A stretch of DNA of 64,000 nt, taken from the NCBI GenBank assembly GCA_041684965.1, contig JAWLGR010000023.1, forward strand, positions 1 to 64,000, in the 5' to 3' direction. The stretch's first letter is position 1, and each line of letters opens with the position of its first letter. The notes beneath the pieces are model-generated. The model was not told where the DNA came from, did no database searches, and worked only from the letters and a program-made list of their open reading frames with translations. The translations under genes and the position numbers were made by a program. Shown in pieces: positions 7,649-16,586 of this stretch. Source of the stretch: Mariniphaga sp041684965 (lineage in GTDB: Bacteria; Bacteroidota; Bacteroidia; Bacteroidales; Prolixibacteraceae).

Positions 7649-10537
7649 ATGAGAAACACCCGAATCATCGGAAAATCGTTGGAGATAAATAGTCTGAACC
7701 AGATAATCCGAAAAGCGGGATACGGTTCTCCCCAGGTGACTTTTATCTCAGGTCCGGCAGGTATCGGAAAATCTACATTAATACAACATATCACTATACC
7801 TCTTGGTTACAGGAGCATCGAAACCCTGGTTCCGGAAGAAGAAACTCCCTCATACAGTATTATTGCCAGTCTTTTACGGCAAACAAATGTTTTTGGTGAA
7901 GAAAAGAAAATAGCAATAAATGAGTTTGGTGAATATGCAGGTTACTTTTTGCCAGAATTCAGGGAACAAAACGTTCCCAAAGCCAATTTTGAAACATTAT
8001 TACACGTCTTTAGCCGCATAATGGCCGAATTGACTCAAACGGGACCGCTCGTCTGGATTATCGAAGATTTTCACAGTGCCGATGCAGCCAGCTACGATAT
8101 GGTAACCGGTTTATTTTCCTCAGGCATCGAATTCCCGCTTGTCCTGATAGCCACTTACCGCGACGAACAAATCAACCGCGACCATCCACTCCGCCGGATG
8201 AGAACAAAATTCCGCAGGCGCCGCTGGTTTACTGAAATAGAACCGCAGCCTTTCACAATTGAAGAAATCAACGATTTCATAACAGCCAGTTACGAATCTT
8301 TACCCACCAAAGAACTGGCTTCAGCCATTCTAGCACAAACAGGCGGATTGCCCCTGCTAGTCAGCGAAATAATGACTACCCTACAAAAAAAGGGACTCCT
8401 CCTCGTCGATGAAAACGGGCTCCTTTATTTAAAGAAGACAGAAAATTTTCCCATTCCGGAGAATATCAGGGATCTGGTTGTTTTGCAAATGGATGGGCTT
8501 TCACCTGCCGCCCGCGATTTGGCAGAAATTCTGTCTTGTTACAGCCTGGAATTTCAGATTTCATTCCTCGAAAATTTTGTTGAAACCTCCCATGTAATCG
8601 ATGAGTTGATAGAAAAAGGAATTATTCTCGAAAAAAATTCGGGGACCGGTGCTTTCCGGCATGAATTGTTCAGGGAATCTATCCGTTCCGAAATTATCTG
8701 GTCGAAAAGGCGTGAGATTTACCGTAAAATTGTATCCGTATTGGAAAAACAACGGGTAGCAATCCCTGTACTTGCTGAATTTTACCAAAAAGCCGGCATG
8801 AAAGACAAAGCCAGAAAAGCTTGTATCCGCTCGGCACGCGAGAGCTGTGATTTGTTTGCCTACCGGGATGCAGCACGCTGGGCTGAACTGGCCATGAATG
8901 ACTGGCCACAAGGCGAAGAGGAAATGGAAAGGCTGCAAATCCTTGAAGAATTTGCACATTGCAGTAAAGTGAGCGGAAACCTCGGCAATACAGTAAAAGC
9001 ATTAAAAGAAATAACTGAAAGCGATCTCAACGCCGGCAATTATAAAAAGCTGGCTGAAACATACAGGGAATTGGCGGTGGTATCAGGATTGCAGGGAGCA
9101 TGGGCACAACACCACCATTACCGGACACTGGCAGCAGAATTTTTTGAAAATGCAGGCATAATAGATCAATCGGCGCTGGAATACATGAACATTACCGAAT
9201 TGTTAATGGCAGAATTGAATTTGGTTTCGGCAGAAAATCACATCGAAAAAGCAGTCGTCCTTGCAGGTGAATTTGGAAACCGGGAGTTACTCGCCCGTGC
9301 CCTTGCACTAAAAGGATATCTCCTGGCATTCCTCGGCGACACGAAAACAGGAATGCAACTTGCCAGGGAAGCGGTTGAAATGGCACTTGAAACGAACGAT
9401 CTGATGGCTATTGCCGAAGCTTACCGCCGTTTGGCCGGGACAATGGAGTATGCATCCAGTTTCAATGAATCCATTGATGTTTATGAAACAGCCTATCAGT
9501 TTTGCAGTACCAACCAACTCGATTATCACGAAATGCAATGCCTTGGCTGCATGTCGTGGGTACTTATGAGGCTTGGCGACTGGAAACGCTCGTTCGACAC
9601 CTGCAGTGATATTATCAGCAACAAAGGTTCGGCATCAAATTCCAAAGCTACTGCCAATACGGTTCTTGCCATATTGCGAAGTTACCGCGGAGAAATTAAA
9701 ACTGCACGGAAACACCTCGATCTGGCTGTACATTATGCTGCCGAAATACATTCAATCATTCATAAGTTGATTAATAAGTGGCCTGAAGCCCTGATTGCGC
9801 AGGGCGAAAACGACCTAACCAGGGCAGGCCGAATTTATACCGAAATGCTCGATATCTGGTTTGAGACAGAAGACCGTCACGATGCCATTTCAGGAATTTG
9901 CGATGCCGCCTCATTTTTCGCCCTGCAGAACAATATAAAAGAACTGAACCGGGCCATAAAGGCACTTACAATAATCTCGGACATGAACAGCAATCCCGAA
10001 GCAATCGGCATCCTGTCGTTTGCAATCGGAACTTCCCTGTCGCTAAATGATGAACCGGAACAGGCCGTCAATCATTTTCAGAAAGCTTTGGAATTCCTCG
10101 AAAAAGTTAATGTCCCATTGCAGGGTGCAATTGTACAATACCACCTTGGAATGGCCTGCCGGAAGCTGGGGAATACTGAAGCGGCTGAAGAGAGCTTCAA
10201 CAGCAGTTATCAAACCTTCAAAAGGCTGGGCGTAAGGCACTGGTGTTCGCTTATTGATGAACAACGCAGCCAGTTAATTACAGCGAAAACGGAAGGTGAA
10301 ATATTTAAAACCGGAAAATCACACGCCTACCAGCTAACCCACAGGCAGTATGAAATACTGAAACTGTTAACAGACGGACTTTCCAATAAAGAAATTGCAG
10401 CAAAAATTAACCTCAGTGCACGTACGATTGATATGCATGTGCGGAATATTTTCGATAGGCTAAACTGCCGCTCACGAACAGAGGCAGTGAAGATTGCCCT
10501 GGATTCGGATATGATTGAAGCGGGAAAGATGCATTAG
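7649..10537 (+). CDS. Large LuxR-family regulator with AAA ATPase and TPR-like repeats (MalT/LAL type)
   Basis: 962 residues. An N-terminal STAND/AAA ATPase has Walker A GPAGIGKST (35-43) and a Walker B-like LVWIIEDF (134-141) followed by SADAASYDMV. A long helical TPR-like middle (about 380-870) is rich in A-L-x-x-A-motifs. A C-terminal LuxR-type helix-turn-helix follows (from about 893: LTHRQYEILKLLTDGLSNKE, then ARTIDMHVRNIFDRL). LAL regulators sense a ligand through the repeat region and activate transcription in an ATP-dependent way. The target is not evident; the methyltransferase upstream and the membrane protein downstream are candidates. Its TAG overlaps the stop of the convergent gene (TTAG at 10534-10537). 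Confidence 0.92.
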   Translation: MRNTRIIGKSLEINSLNQIIRKAGYGSPQVTFISGPAGIGKSTLIQHITIPLGYRSIETLVPEEETPSYSIIASLLRQTNVFGEEKKIAINEFGEYAGYFLPEFREQNVPKANFETLLHVFSRIMAELTQTGPLVWIIEDFHSADAASYDMVTGLFSSGIEFPLVLIATYRDEQINRDHPLRRMRTKFRRRRWFTEIEPQPFTIEEINDFITASYESLPTKELASAILAQTGGLPLLVSEIMTTLQKKGLLLVDENGLLYLKKTENFPIPENIRDLVVLQMDGLSPAARDLAEILSCYSLEFQISFLENFVETSHVIDELIEKGIILEKNSGTGAFRHELFRESIRSEIIWSKRREIYRKIVSVLEKQRVAIPVLAEFYQKAGMKDKARKACIRSARESCDLFAYRDAARWAELAMNDWPQGEEEMERLQILEEFAHCSKVSGNLGNTVKALKEITESDLNAGNYKKLAETYRELAVVSGLQGAWAQHHHYRTLAAEFFENAGIIDQSALEYMNITELLMAELNLVSAENHIEKAVVLAGEFGNRELLARALALKGYLLAFLGDTKTGMQLAREAVEMALETNDLMAIAEAYRRLAGTMEYASSFNESIDVYETAYQFCSTNQLDYHEMQCLGCMSWVLMRLGDWKRSFDTCSDIISNKGSASNSKATANTVLAILRSYRGEIKTARKHLDLAVHYAAEIHSIIHKLINKWPEALIAQGENDLTRAGRIYTEMLDIWFETEDRHDAISGICDAASFFALQNNIKELNRAIKALTIISDMNSNPEAIGILSFAIGTSLSLNDEPEQAVNHFQKALEFLEKVNVPLQGAIVQYHLGMACRKLGNTEAAEESFNSSYQTFKRLGVRHWCSLIDEQRSQLITAKTEGEIFKTGKSHAYQLTHRQYEILKLLTDGLSNKEIAAKINLSARTIDMHVRNIFDRLNCRSRTEAVKIALDSDMIEAGKMH

Positions 10538-11448
10538 CTGAGGGAGTGGAGGAAACTGTCCGGTTCATTCACCTGTGGTTCAACCTGCCTGGTTTGTTCC
10601 TTCTTCAGCAAAATTAAATATACAGCCAGGGGAACCAGCATGTGGGGCATCCGGATAAAAGTTTCGTGCAAATTCTGATGCAGGCTTTCGAGTGGAAAAT
10701 CCAGGTAGAAAAAACCCCATGTCCGTGCCAGCGCAGTCATGCCGCCCCATAATACTGCATACATTGCAGCATACTTCGCCAGCCTGGGAATAAACAGGCC
10801 AATGGAAACAATAAAATCGAGCACACCTGCAATCATCAGCATTTGCTTTGCAGCTGTTTCATTTACCCCAAGTATGCTGATAAGCATATCGTTATATACA
10901 CCGGGTACGGGGTAAACACCAATAGCATACAACCCATGCGCCGAAAATGTTAATGCTATGGCTATTTTCATATACAGGAGCAGCCCTGACAGTTTAATCC
11001 TCCCGGTAACGGCAAACAGGAAAAACAGCGGAAGCAGGAACTGAATGGTATATTCAAAAAACTGGCCTGCATGATAAAATTTCTCCTTTGAATACAGAAA
11101 TGCCAGGAAAGCAAGCGCTGCAGTAGCGAGAAAATACAACCACGAAAGCCGGATTAACATCCTGCCCCTGACCAGCAGGGTTAAGACAGCCATAAATGAA
11201 TAAAAAATTCCGAATCCGAAGATTGCTGACTGAATAAAACTATCGGTGGCTGTGCTGGTAGCATATTCCTGCCAGGTGCCTCCCCTGAAAAAAAGCACCA
11301 CGGGTTCCATCAGCTCCCTGTCCCACAGCAAAGCTCTGAACGGTGCATCCCAGAACAGATGCTGCCACGCCCTTCCGGCAAATAACAGGAAAGTGGCAAG
11401 ACGCAGCGTAAGATGAACCAATTTTACGTTTAAATGTTTAAAATTCAT
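10534..11448 (-). CDS. DoxX-like multi-pass membrane protein
   Basis: 304 residues from the ATG at 11448; a start 19 codons further out would put a hydrophilic cysteine-containing tail in front of the first helix. About eight hydrophobic segments are present. The text around LLFAGRAWQHLFWDAPFR and the pattern IAGVLDFIVSIGLFIPRLAKYAAMYAVLWGGM resemble DoxX/DoxD-like membrane proteins. No catalytic residues are apparent. It converges on the LuxR regulator gene with a 4-bp overlap. Function unknown. Confidence 0.65.
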   Translation of the reverse strand: MNFKHLNVKLVHLTLRLATFLLFAGRAWQHLFWDAPFRALLWDRELMEPVVLFFRGGTWQEYATSTATDSFIQSAIFGFGIFYSFMAVLTLLVRGRMLIRLSWLYFLATAALAFLAFLYSKEKFYHAGQFFEYTIQFLLPLFFLFAVTGRIKLSGLLLYMKIAIALTFSAHGLYAIGVYPVPGVYNDMLISILGVNETAAKQMLMIAGVLDFIVSIGLFIPRLAKYAAMYAVLWGGMTALARTWGFFYLDFPLESLHQNLHETFIRMPHMLVPLAVYLILLKKEQTRQVEPQVNEPDSFLHSLS

Positions 11449-11541
11449 GTTGACAGATCTGCCTGACTGATTCCAGCTGGTATTGTCAGTTTTTCTACAA
11501 CACAATTCACGGGGGCTAAGTTTAATTTATTCTTATTTTTA

Positions 11542-12786
11542 ATGAAGATGTATTTCATACGCTGTTACCTTATTGTTTTCCTTCTTGCTGTTTCTTCACA
11601 AACGTATTCAAAAACCGGAAAATACCGGCTCACATTGCATGAAAATCCTGCCACATCGGTAGTAATCGGATGGGAACAGATTTCAGGCGAAAATCCTGTT
11701 GTTTATTACGGAGATCTGGACCATGATGAATCGTGGGAAAGTTACAAATGGGAGGCGAAACCCGACAGGACAGTGCTCTACGCAGGTATGGAGAATAATT
11801 TTGTGCGGCTGAACGACCTTTCACCCAATACATCGTACTATTTTGTGATAAAAGACAGCGAAGGGGTTAGCAAACGGTACTGGTTCCGTACCGCCCCCAT
11901 GGAGCCCGATTCCCGGTTGTCGTTCATTGCAGGGGGCGATTCACGTAACAATCCTGTTCCCCGCAGAAATGCCAACCTGCTGGTGAGTAAGCTGAAACCA
12001 AATGCAGTACTCTTTGACGGGGACATGACTGTGAGGGGTACCCCTGAAGAGTGGCAGGAATGGCTGGACGACTGGCAGTACACCATCAGCGAAGACGGAA
12101 GAATGTATCCTGTAATTGTGGCCAGGGGAAATCATGAACCAAACAATGAAATGGTTTTTCATCTGTTCGATACTCCATCAGAGAGTATTTATTACGCCAT
12201 TACGTGTGGCGACAACCTGGTGCGGGTATATACTCTGAACACCGAGATTTCCATTGCCGGAAATCAAACCGCATGGCTTAAACGGGATTTGAATCAAAAC
12301 AAAAAAGCAAGATGGAGAATTGCCCAGTACCATAAGCCCATGCGGCCTCATGTTTCTACCAAAAAGGAAGGAGATATGCAATACATGCACTGGGCACAAT
12401 TATTTTACGATGAACAGGTGAAACTTGTGGTTGAGTGCGATGCCCACACGGTAAAGACTACCTGGCCTGTAAAACCCAGTACGAAAGGCAAAAGCGATGA
12501 GGGGTTTGTCCGTGATGACAGAAAAGGTACCGTGTATGTAGGTGAAGGATGCTGGGGAGCACCCCTCCGTGCAAACGATGACGTGAAAAGCTGGACACGC
12601 GACAGTGGAATGTTTAACCAGTTTAAATGGATTTTTATCGATAAGAATAAAATTGAAGTAAGAACAATAAAAACTGATAATGCAGAGGTAGTGTCCTCTG
12701 TTCCAAACGACAGCCTGTTTATTATTCCTCATAATCTCGATATCTGGGATCCTGAAAACGGTGCGGTAGTCGAAATTCGCCATTAA
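11542..12786 (+). CDS. Secreted purple-acid-phosphatase-like metallophosphoesterase
   Basis: 414 residues. A signal peptide (about 1-22) is followed by an N-terminal FN3-like domain (about 25-115: YRLTLHENPATSVVIGWEQ, LSPNTSYYFVI), as in purple acid phosphatases. The calcineurin-like catalytic domain then shows FIAGGDSRNNP, VLFDGDMTVRG, VIVARGNHEPNN and QYHKPMRPH. The usual last metal motif G-H-x-H is replaced by ECDAHT: the second His is kept, but the first is Asp. This could change the second metal site or reduce activity. It is monocistronic, and divergent from the DoxX-like gene with a 93-bp gap. Confidence 0.83.
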   Translation: MKMYFIRCYLIVFLLAVSSQTYSKTGKYRLTLHENPATSVVIGWEQISGENPVVYYGDLDHDESWESYKWEAKPDRTVLYAGMENNFVRLNDLSPNTSYYFVIKDSEGVSKRYWFRTAPMEPDSRLSFIAGGDSRNNPVPRRNANLLVSKLKPNAVLFDGDMTVRGTPEEWQEWLDDWQYTISEDGRMYPVIVARGNHEPNNEMVFHLFDTPSESIYYAITCGDNLVRVYTLNTEISIAGNQTAWLKRDLNQNKKARWRIAQYHKPMRPHVSTKKEGDMQYMHWAQLFYDEQVKLVVECDAHTVKTTWPVKPSTKGKSDEGFVRDDRKGTVYVGEGCWGAPLRANDDVKSWTRDSGMFNQFKWIFIDKNKIEVRTIKTDNAEVVSSVPNDSLFIIPHNLDIWDPENGAVVEIRH

Positions 12787-12872
12787 AGACCGCTGGCAGT
12801 TATTTTCGGAAAGTTATTTACCAACTAAGCTCCTGCAAGACCAACCTTTCAGGCAGGTCAACAGGATTAATC

Positions 12873-12982
12873 TTCGAATTATCTTCGTATTATCTTCGTA
12901 GTTTCTTCGTAATAAATTCGCAAAATCGCGAATTTGTATCGAATTTGTATCGAATTAACATCGAATAAACCACGAATAAATC
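12873..12982. repeat. Ten-unit, 11-bp phased TTCG/CGAA array
   Basis: Ten consecutive 11-bp units can be laid out without gaps. The first five start TTCG (e.g. TTCGAATTATC, TTCGTATTATC, TTCGTAGTTTC) and the last five carry CGAA (GCGAATTTGTA, TCGAATTTGTA, TCGAATTAACA). The right half is roughly the reverse complement of the left, so the array has dyad symmetry around 12927. A CG step occurs about once per helical turn. The remaining bases between 12787 and 13123 hold no gene. Confidence 0.7.
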
Positions 12983-13123
12983 ATGTGCAAAAAATAAAGA
13001 TTGATATTGTTTGGTTACTCTTTTAGAAGGATATGCAGTTCCGGAATCCCTTTAATTCACCAGCTGAAGTAAATGTGGTTACTATAATAAATATTTTATG
13101 TAATTTTATATAAAAAAACTAAA

Positions 13124-13951
13124 ATGAAATCTACTTTTCTGTTCCTGTCATTTTTCTTAGTAACAACAGCCAATCTTTTTGCACAGCCAGTCCTTGATTC
13201 CATCTATACAAGAAAGGGCGAGGTAATTGTGGGTAAGGTGACAGAAATAGGGATCTCCGAAATCAGGTACATGCAGCCACAGAAGGCTTTAGATGTGGTG
13301 TTTGTTATAAATAAAGCCGATATTGAGCGGATAGTTTTTTCAGGAGGGCAGGTACAGAAATTTGAACCAGGTCTCCAAAAACCGGAAACCATTGAGTCCA
13401 ATTCGCAGGAGCTTTTTTTAATTCAAAAGAAGAATGCCTTTAAAATTGATTTTCTGTCGTTGGCCGCCAATACACTGACCCTGACATACGAGCGGTGCCT
13501 GAAGCCGGGAAGATCGGTAGAGCTGTCAGGGGGTATTATCGGTATGGGTTTTGGACTTAAAGAAGAAGATGCCTCGGGGGTCCTTTTTAGAGGGGGATAT
13601 AAGTTTGCCCAAAATCCTGATTTTTATCTGAAAGAGATGCGCTATTCCCATATATTAAAAGGATCGTACCTGAAACTTGAATTAGATTTTGCAAGTTACT
13701 CGGTAACAAATTATGAATGGTTTTCAGAAAGCAACAGCAGATATAACAATACAAAATGGGCATTTCTGGTCGTTCTTGGCAAACAATGGGTTTTTAACGA
13801 CAGTTTTCTAATCGATCTTTTCAGCGGGATTGGCCTGGGAAATAACACACTGGATAACCTGGATTTAACTTATCCTTATGGATTCGCTACTATTGGGGAG
13901 GACTTTCCTATGGCTTTTTCCTTTGGCTTGCGCCTTGGGTTTTTGCTGTAA
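13124..13951 (+). CDS. Putative outer-membrane beta-barrel protein, function unknown
   Basis: 275 residues with a clear signal peptide (about 1-21, cleavage after LFAQ). Residues 25-85 form a small beta-rich domain (YTRKGEVIVGKVTEIG, then VFVINKADIERIVFSGG) seen in many uncharacterised Bacteroidota surface proteins. The C-terminal half alternates polar and hydrophobic residues (LTLTYERCL, GIIGMGFGL, YLKLELDFASYS) and ends FSFGLRLGFLL, as expected of an outer-membrane barrel. I do not recognise a specific family. It stands alone, downstream of the phased 11-bp array. Confidence 0.7.
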   Translation: MKSTFLFLSFFLVTTANLFAQPVLDSIYTRKGEVIVGKVTEIGISEIRYMQPQKALDVVFVINKADIERIVFSGGQVQKFEPGLQKPETIESNSQELFLIQKKNAFKIDFLSLAANTLTLTYERCLKPGRSVELSGGIIGMGFGLKEEDASGVLFRGGYKFAQNPDFYLKEMRYSHILKGSYLKLELDFASYSVTNYEWFSESNSRYNNTKWAFLVVLGKQWVFNDSFLIDLFSGIGLGNNTLDNLDLTYPYGFATIGEDFPMAFSFGLRLGFLL

Positions 13952-14113
13952 TGAAAGGGTATATCATCAAAGCAGATTTATGAATTCACAAAATCACGCT
14001 ATTTAATTTTCTGCTTCAATTGGAATCTGGTTATATGGGGCCCTCAAAAGTTCAGTAACCTGTATCCGTTGGTTGAAACCAACGGCAATATAAGGCCTTC
14101 TGGCATCCTGCCC

Positions 14114-14299
14114 TTTACTGTTCACTTTTCACTTTTCACTGTTCACTGTTCACTGCTCAGTTTACTGTTCACTGCTCACTGCTCACTGCTCACTGCTCAC
14201 TGTTTACTGTTTACCGTTCACTGTTTACCGTTCACTTTTCACTTTTCACTTTTCACTGTCCACTGTTCACCGTTCACCGTTCACCGTTTACTGTTCACT
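14114..14299. repeat. TTCACTG heptamer minisatellite
   Basis: About 26 tandem copies of a 7-bp unit with consensus TTCACTG and variants TTCACTT, CTCACTG, TTTACTG and TTCACCG, with one truncated unit near 14156. The last unit runs into the 3' end of the S9 peptidase gene and supplies its stop codon. Long frames across the array are low-complexity artefacts. The rest of 13952-14113 shows nothing coding. Confidence 0.85.
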
Positions 14300-16325
14300 T
14301 TTTCATACTACTCACAACATCAGGCCTCACTGTTATTTCCAGGTCAATGGGTTTATCCCTGAGATATTTTTCGAACCAGCGCAACTGCCTCAGGTTGTAA
14401 TCGAGCCGGGCGGTAGAATTCCGGTTTCCATGTCCTTCACCGGGGTATGTCACGAGTCTTACCGGGGTTTCAGTCCTGGTTTTTATGTGACGGTACAGCT
14501 CAATCGACTGGCTGGGGTGAACGCGGGTATCGTTTTCACCGGTCATGATGAGCAAGGGTGTTTTTGCCTGCCCGGCATAGTAAATCGGACTTCTTTCCAG
14601 GAAAAAATCATAATCTTCCCAAATGCGCTTGAGGGAATGTACCAGATACAATTCTTCAGGAATATCACCGGTTCCCCATTTCGAAATGTTGTTGCTGATT
14701 CCGACAAACATTACTCCGGCGGCAAAACGGTCGGTATATCGTGTCGCAAACCATCCGGTTGCGTATCCGCCATAAGAACCACCGGTAACGCCCACTTTTT
14801 CTTTATCGGCAATACCCTGTTTAATCAGGTAGTCAACCCCATCCACCACATCGTCGAATTCTTTTCCGGCCATATCACCCTGGCTCGATTTTAAAAACGC
14901 TTCCCCTCTGCCGGTACTTCCGCGGTAATTTGGGTAAAATACAGCATAGCCCAGTGTAGCTCCCATCTGGCCCACTGATGAATAATTGGTTAACCAGCCG
15001 TTGGAATAGTGTGCTTCAGGGCCTCCATGCACCACAGTAATCAGAGGATACTGCTGCCCTTCGGTATACTGCAGGGGTTTTATTAATATGCCCTGGATTT
15101 CGAGTCCGTCTCTGGCTTCATAAACAACCACTTCCTGCCCACCCAAAGCGATATCTTCAAGCCAGTCGTTGTGAAAGGTTACGCGCTGCGGGTTATGCTC
15201 TCCTTGTCGCAGCACGTAAACTTCACCCGGGTGTTCAGGTGTATCGGCAGTAAAAACAACAGTTCCTTCCTTCGACTGATCAAAATTATGGAGCACCGGA
15301 CCGTTTTCCAGCCTTTCCTTGTTCCAGTCCGAACCATTAGCCTGTATGGTTCCAAATGCTGACCAGACTCCTTCACTTGATATAAACCGGATAGTTTGAT
15401 TGTCATTCCATCTGAAAGACTCAAACTTTCCTTCATAATCCGGGCGCAGGCTTTCGGGTTTTCCTCCATTGGATGAAACAACAAATAACCGACCGGCAAT
15501 AGGATCATGAATATCGGCCCCGCCAATAAAAGCCAGTTTTGTTCCGTCGGGACTGAAAGCTATCTCTCCGAGTTTTCCCTGGTGGGATACCGAACCGGTT
15601 TCATTTAGCGTTTCCGCATCTATAATATGAACAGATTGTTTCATGTACCAATCGTCAATTAATGGAGTTGGTGCGGTTGCCACTGCAATTTTATTGCCGG
15701 CGGGGCTCCATTTAACATCGTAAAAATGACCCGTAACATTAACCTTTTTTAAATCTTCTTTATTCTTCATCGAAACAACCCAGGCGTAACGCCAGGTTAG
15801 ATTTTCCTCGTAAACATTGGGCTGGTAAGGCAATTTATCTTCTGCTTTATCCTTCTTGTCTTCTTTAACTTCTTCAGCAATAAATACAACCATATCCCCG
15901 TCGGGCGACCAGTTGTAGCCGGAAAGGGAGGTTTTGAAGGAAAACAGTTTAACTGCTTCTCCGCCTGTCAGGGGGATTTCATAAAGCGACGTAGTTTCAT
16001 CATCGTCCAGCCTTGCCAGGAAAGTTATGGATTGATGTCCGGGGCGGAATGTGACGTGTGAAATGCGGCTCCGGGTAATAAACGGCATGCTTTGACCCTC
16101 ACCTGTCCGGTGTATATGCAATTCAACATTGGCGGGTTTATTCTCCTTTAACGGGTCGGCAGGATTATTCAGGAAATAGGAAATATATTCCCCGTCGTCT
16201 GAAATTGATACCCCTGTTACTGTTTTTATTTTTGCCACATCAAGCGGCATCATTCCATTATTTTTCTGTGCGTTGGCCGGAACTAACCATACAATTACCA
16301 GTAGTGCTGTGAATAATTTATTCAT
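14295..16325 (-). CDS. S9 family (prolyl oligopeptidase-type) secreted peptidase
   Basis: 676 residues with a signal peptide (about 1-19, ending ANA). The N-terminal ~400 residues form a WD40/TolB-like propeller (SPDGDMVVFIAEE, WSPAGNKIAVAT, FSPDGTKLAFIGG). The C-terminal alpha/beta-hydrolase domain has the S9 triad: Ser517 in GGSYGGY, Asp599 in TGENDTRV and His632 in GEGHGN. It probably trims peptides in the periplasm, as a dipeptidyl- or acylaminoacyl-peptidase type enzyme. The TGA stop lies within the adjacent TTCACTG minisatellite, so the last residues (VVSSMKK) abut unstable DNA. Confidence 0.93.
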   Translation of the reverse strand: MNKLFTALLVIVWLVPANAQKNNGMMPLDVAKIKTVTGVSISDDGEYISYFLNNPADPLKENKPANVELHIHRTGEGQSMPFITRSRISHVTFRPGHQSITFLARLDDDETTSLYEIPLTGGEAVKLFSFKTSLSGYNWSPDGDMVVFIAEEVKEDKKDKAEDKLPYQPNVYEENLTWRYAWVVSMKNKEDLKKVNVTGHFYDVKWSPAGNKIAVATAPTPLIDDWYMKQSVHIIDAETLNETGSVSHQGKLGEIAFSPDGTKLAFIGGADIHDPIAGRLFVVSSNGGKPESLRPDYEGKFESFRWNDNQTIRFISSEGVWSAFGTIQANGSDWNKERLENGPVLHNFDQSKEGTVVFTADTPEHPGEVYVLRQGEHNPQRVTFHNDWLEDIALGGQEVVVYEARDGLEIQGILIKPLQYTEGQQYPLITVVHGGPEAHYSNGWLTNYSSVGQMGATLGYAVFYPNYRGSTGRGEAFLKSSQGDMAGKEFDDVVDGVDYLIKQGIADKEKVGVTGGSYGGYATGWFATRYTDRFAAGVMFVGISNNISKWGTGDIPEELYLVHSLKRIWEDYDFFLERSPIYYAGQAKTPLLIMTGENDTRVHPSQSIELYRHIKTRTETPVRLVTYPGEGHGNRNSTARLDYNLRQLRWFEKYLRDKPIDLEITVRPDVVSSMKK

Positions 16326-16499
16326 ATTTCTATTTTTTAGCTGATTATATAAATTCTACAACGATTCATCTTGTATTTAAAATTAACATCTAAAAAGCTA
16401 ATTTAGTTTTAATTGCTATGGGCGTTGGTTCTGCAGGCAGGGATACTGTGAATAGGTTCTGGAGTACTGCCACGGGCGGTGCCCATGGTAGTGATGTGT

Positions 16500-16567
16500 C
16501 AGGCTTTCAGCCTGGGGAAAGAGAGGTAAGGGAAGCTATTAATTCAGCTGATCCGCCAGTTGGCGGA
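16500..16567. repeat. Two small hairpins between DUF3843-like and S9 peptidase genes
   Basis: CAGGCT/AGCCTG (16500-16505 and 16509-16514) and the perfect TCCGCCA/TGGCGGA (16552-16558 and 16561-16567, 2-nt loop) lie just beyond the stop of the DUF3843-like gene. Either could help stop its transcription, although no T-tract follows on the minus strand. Confidence 0.4.
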
Positions 16568-16586
16568 CAGCAGATGAAAGTCTTAC

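Noticed and set aside
12873..12982. 11-bp array considered as a CRISPR
   Set aside because: There are no spacers: units are contiguous, too short and invert halfway; no cas genes are present.
14069..14362. 97-residue plus-strand frame full of HFSLFTVHCSLL
   Set aside because: A low-complexity product of the TTCACTG minisatellite, overlapping the real S9 peptidase gene on the other strand.
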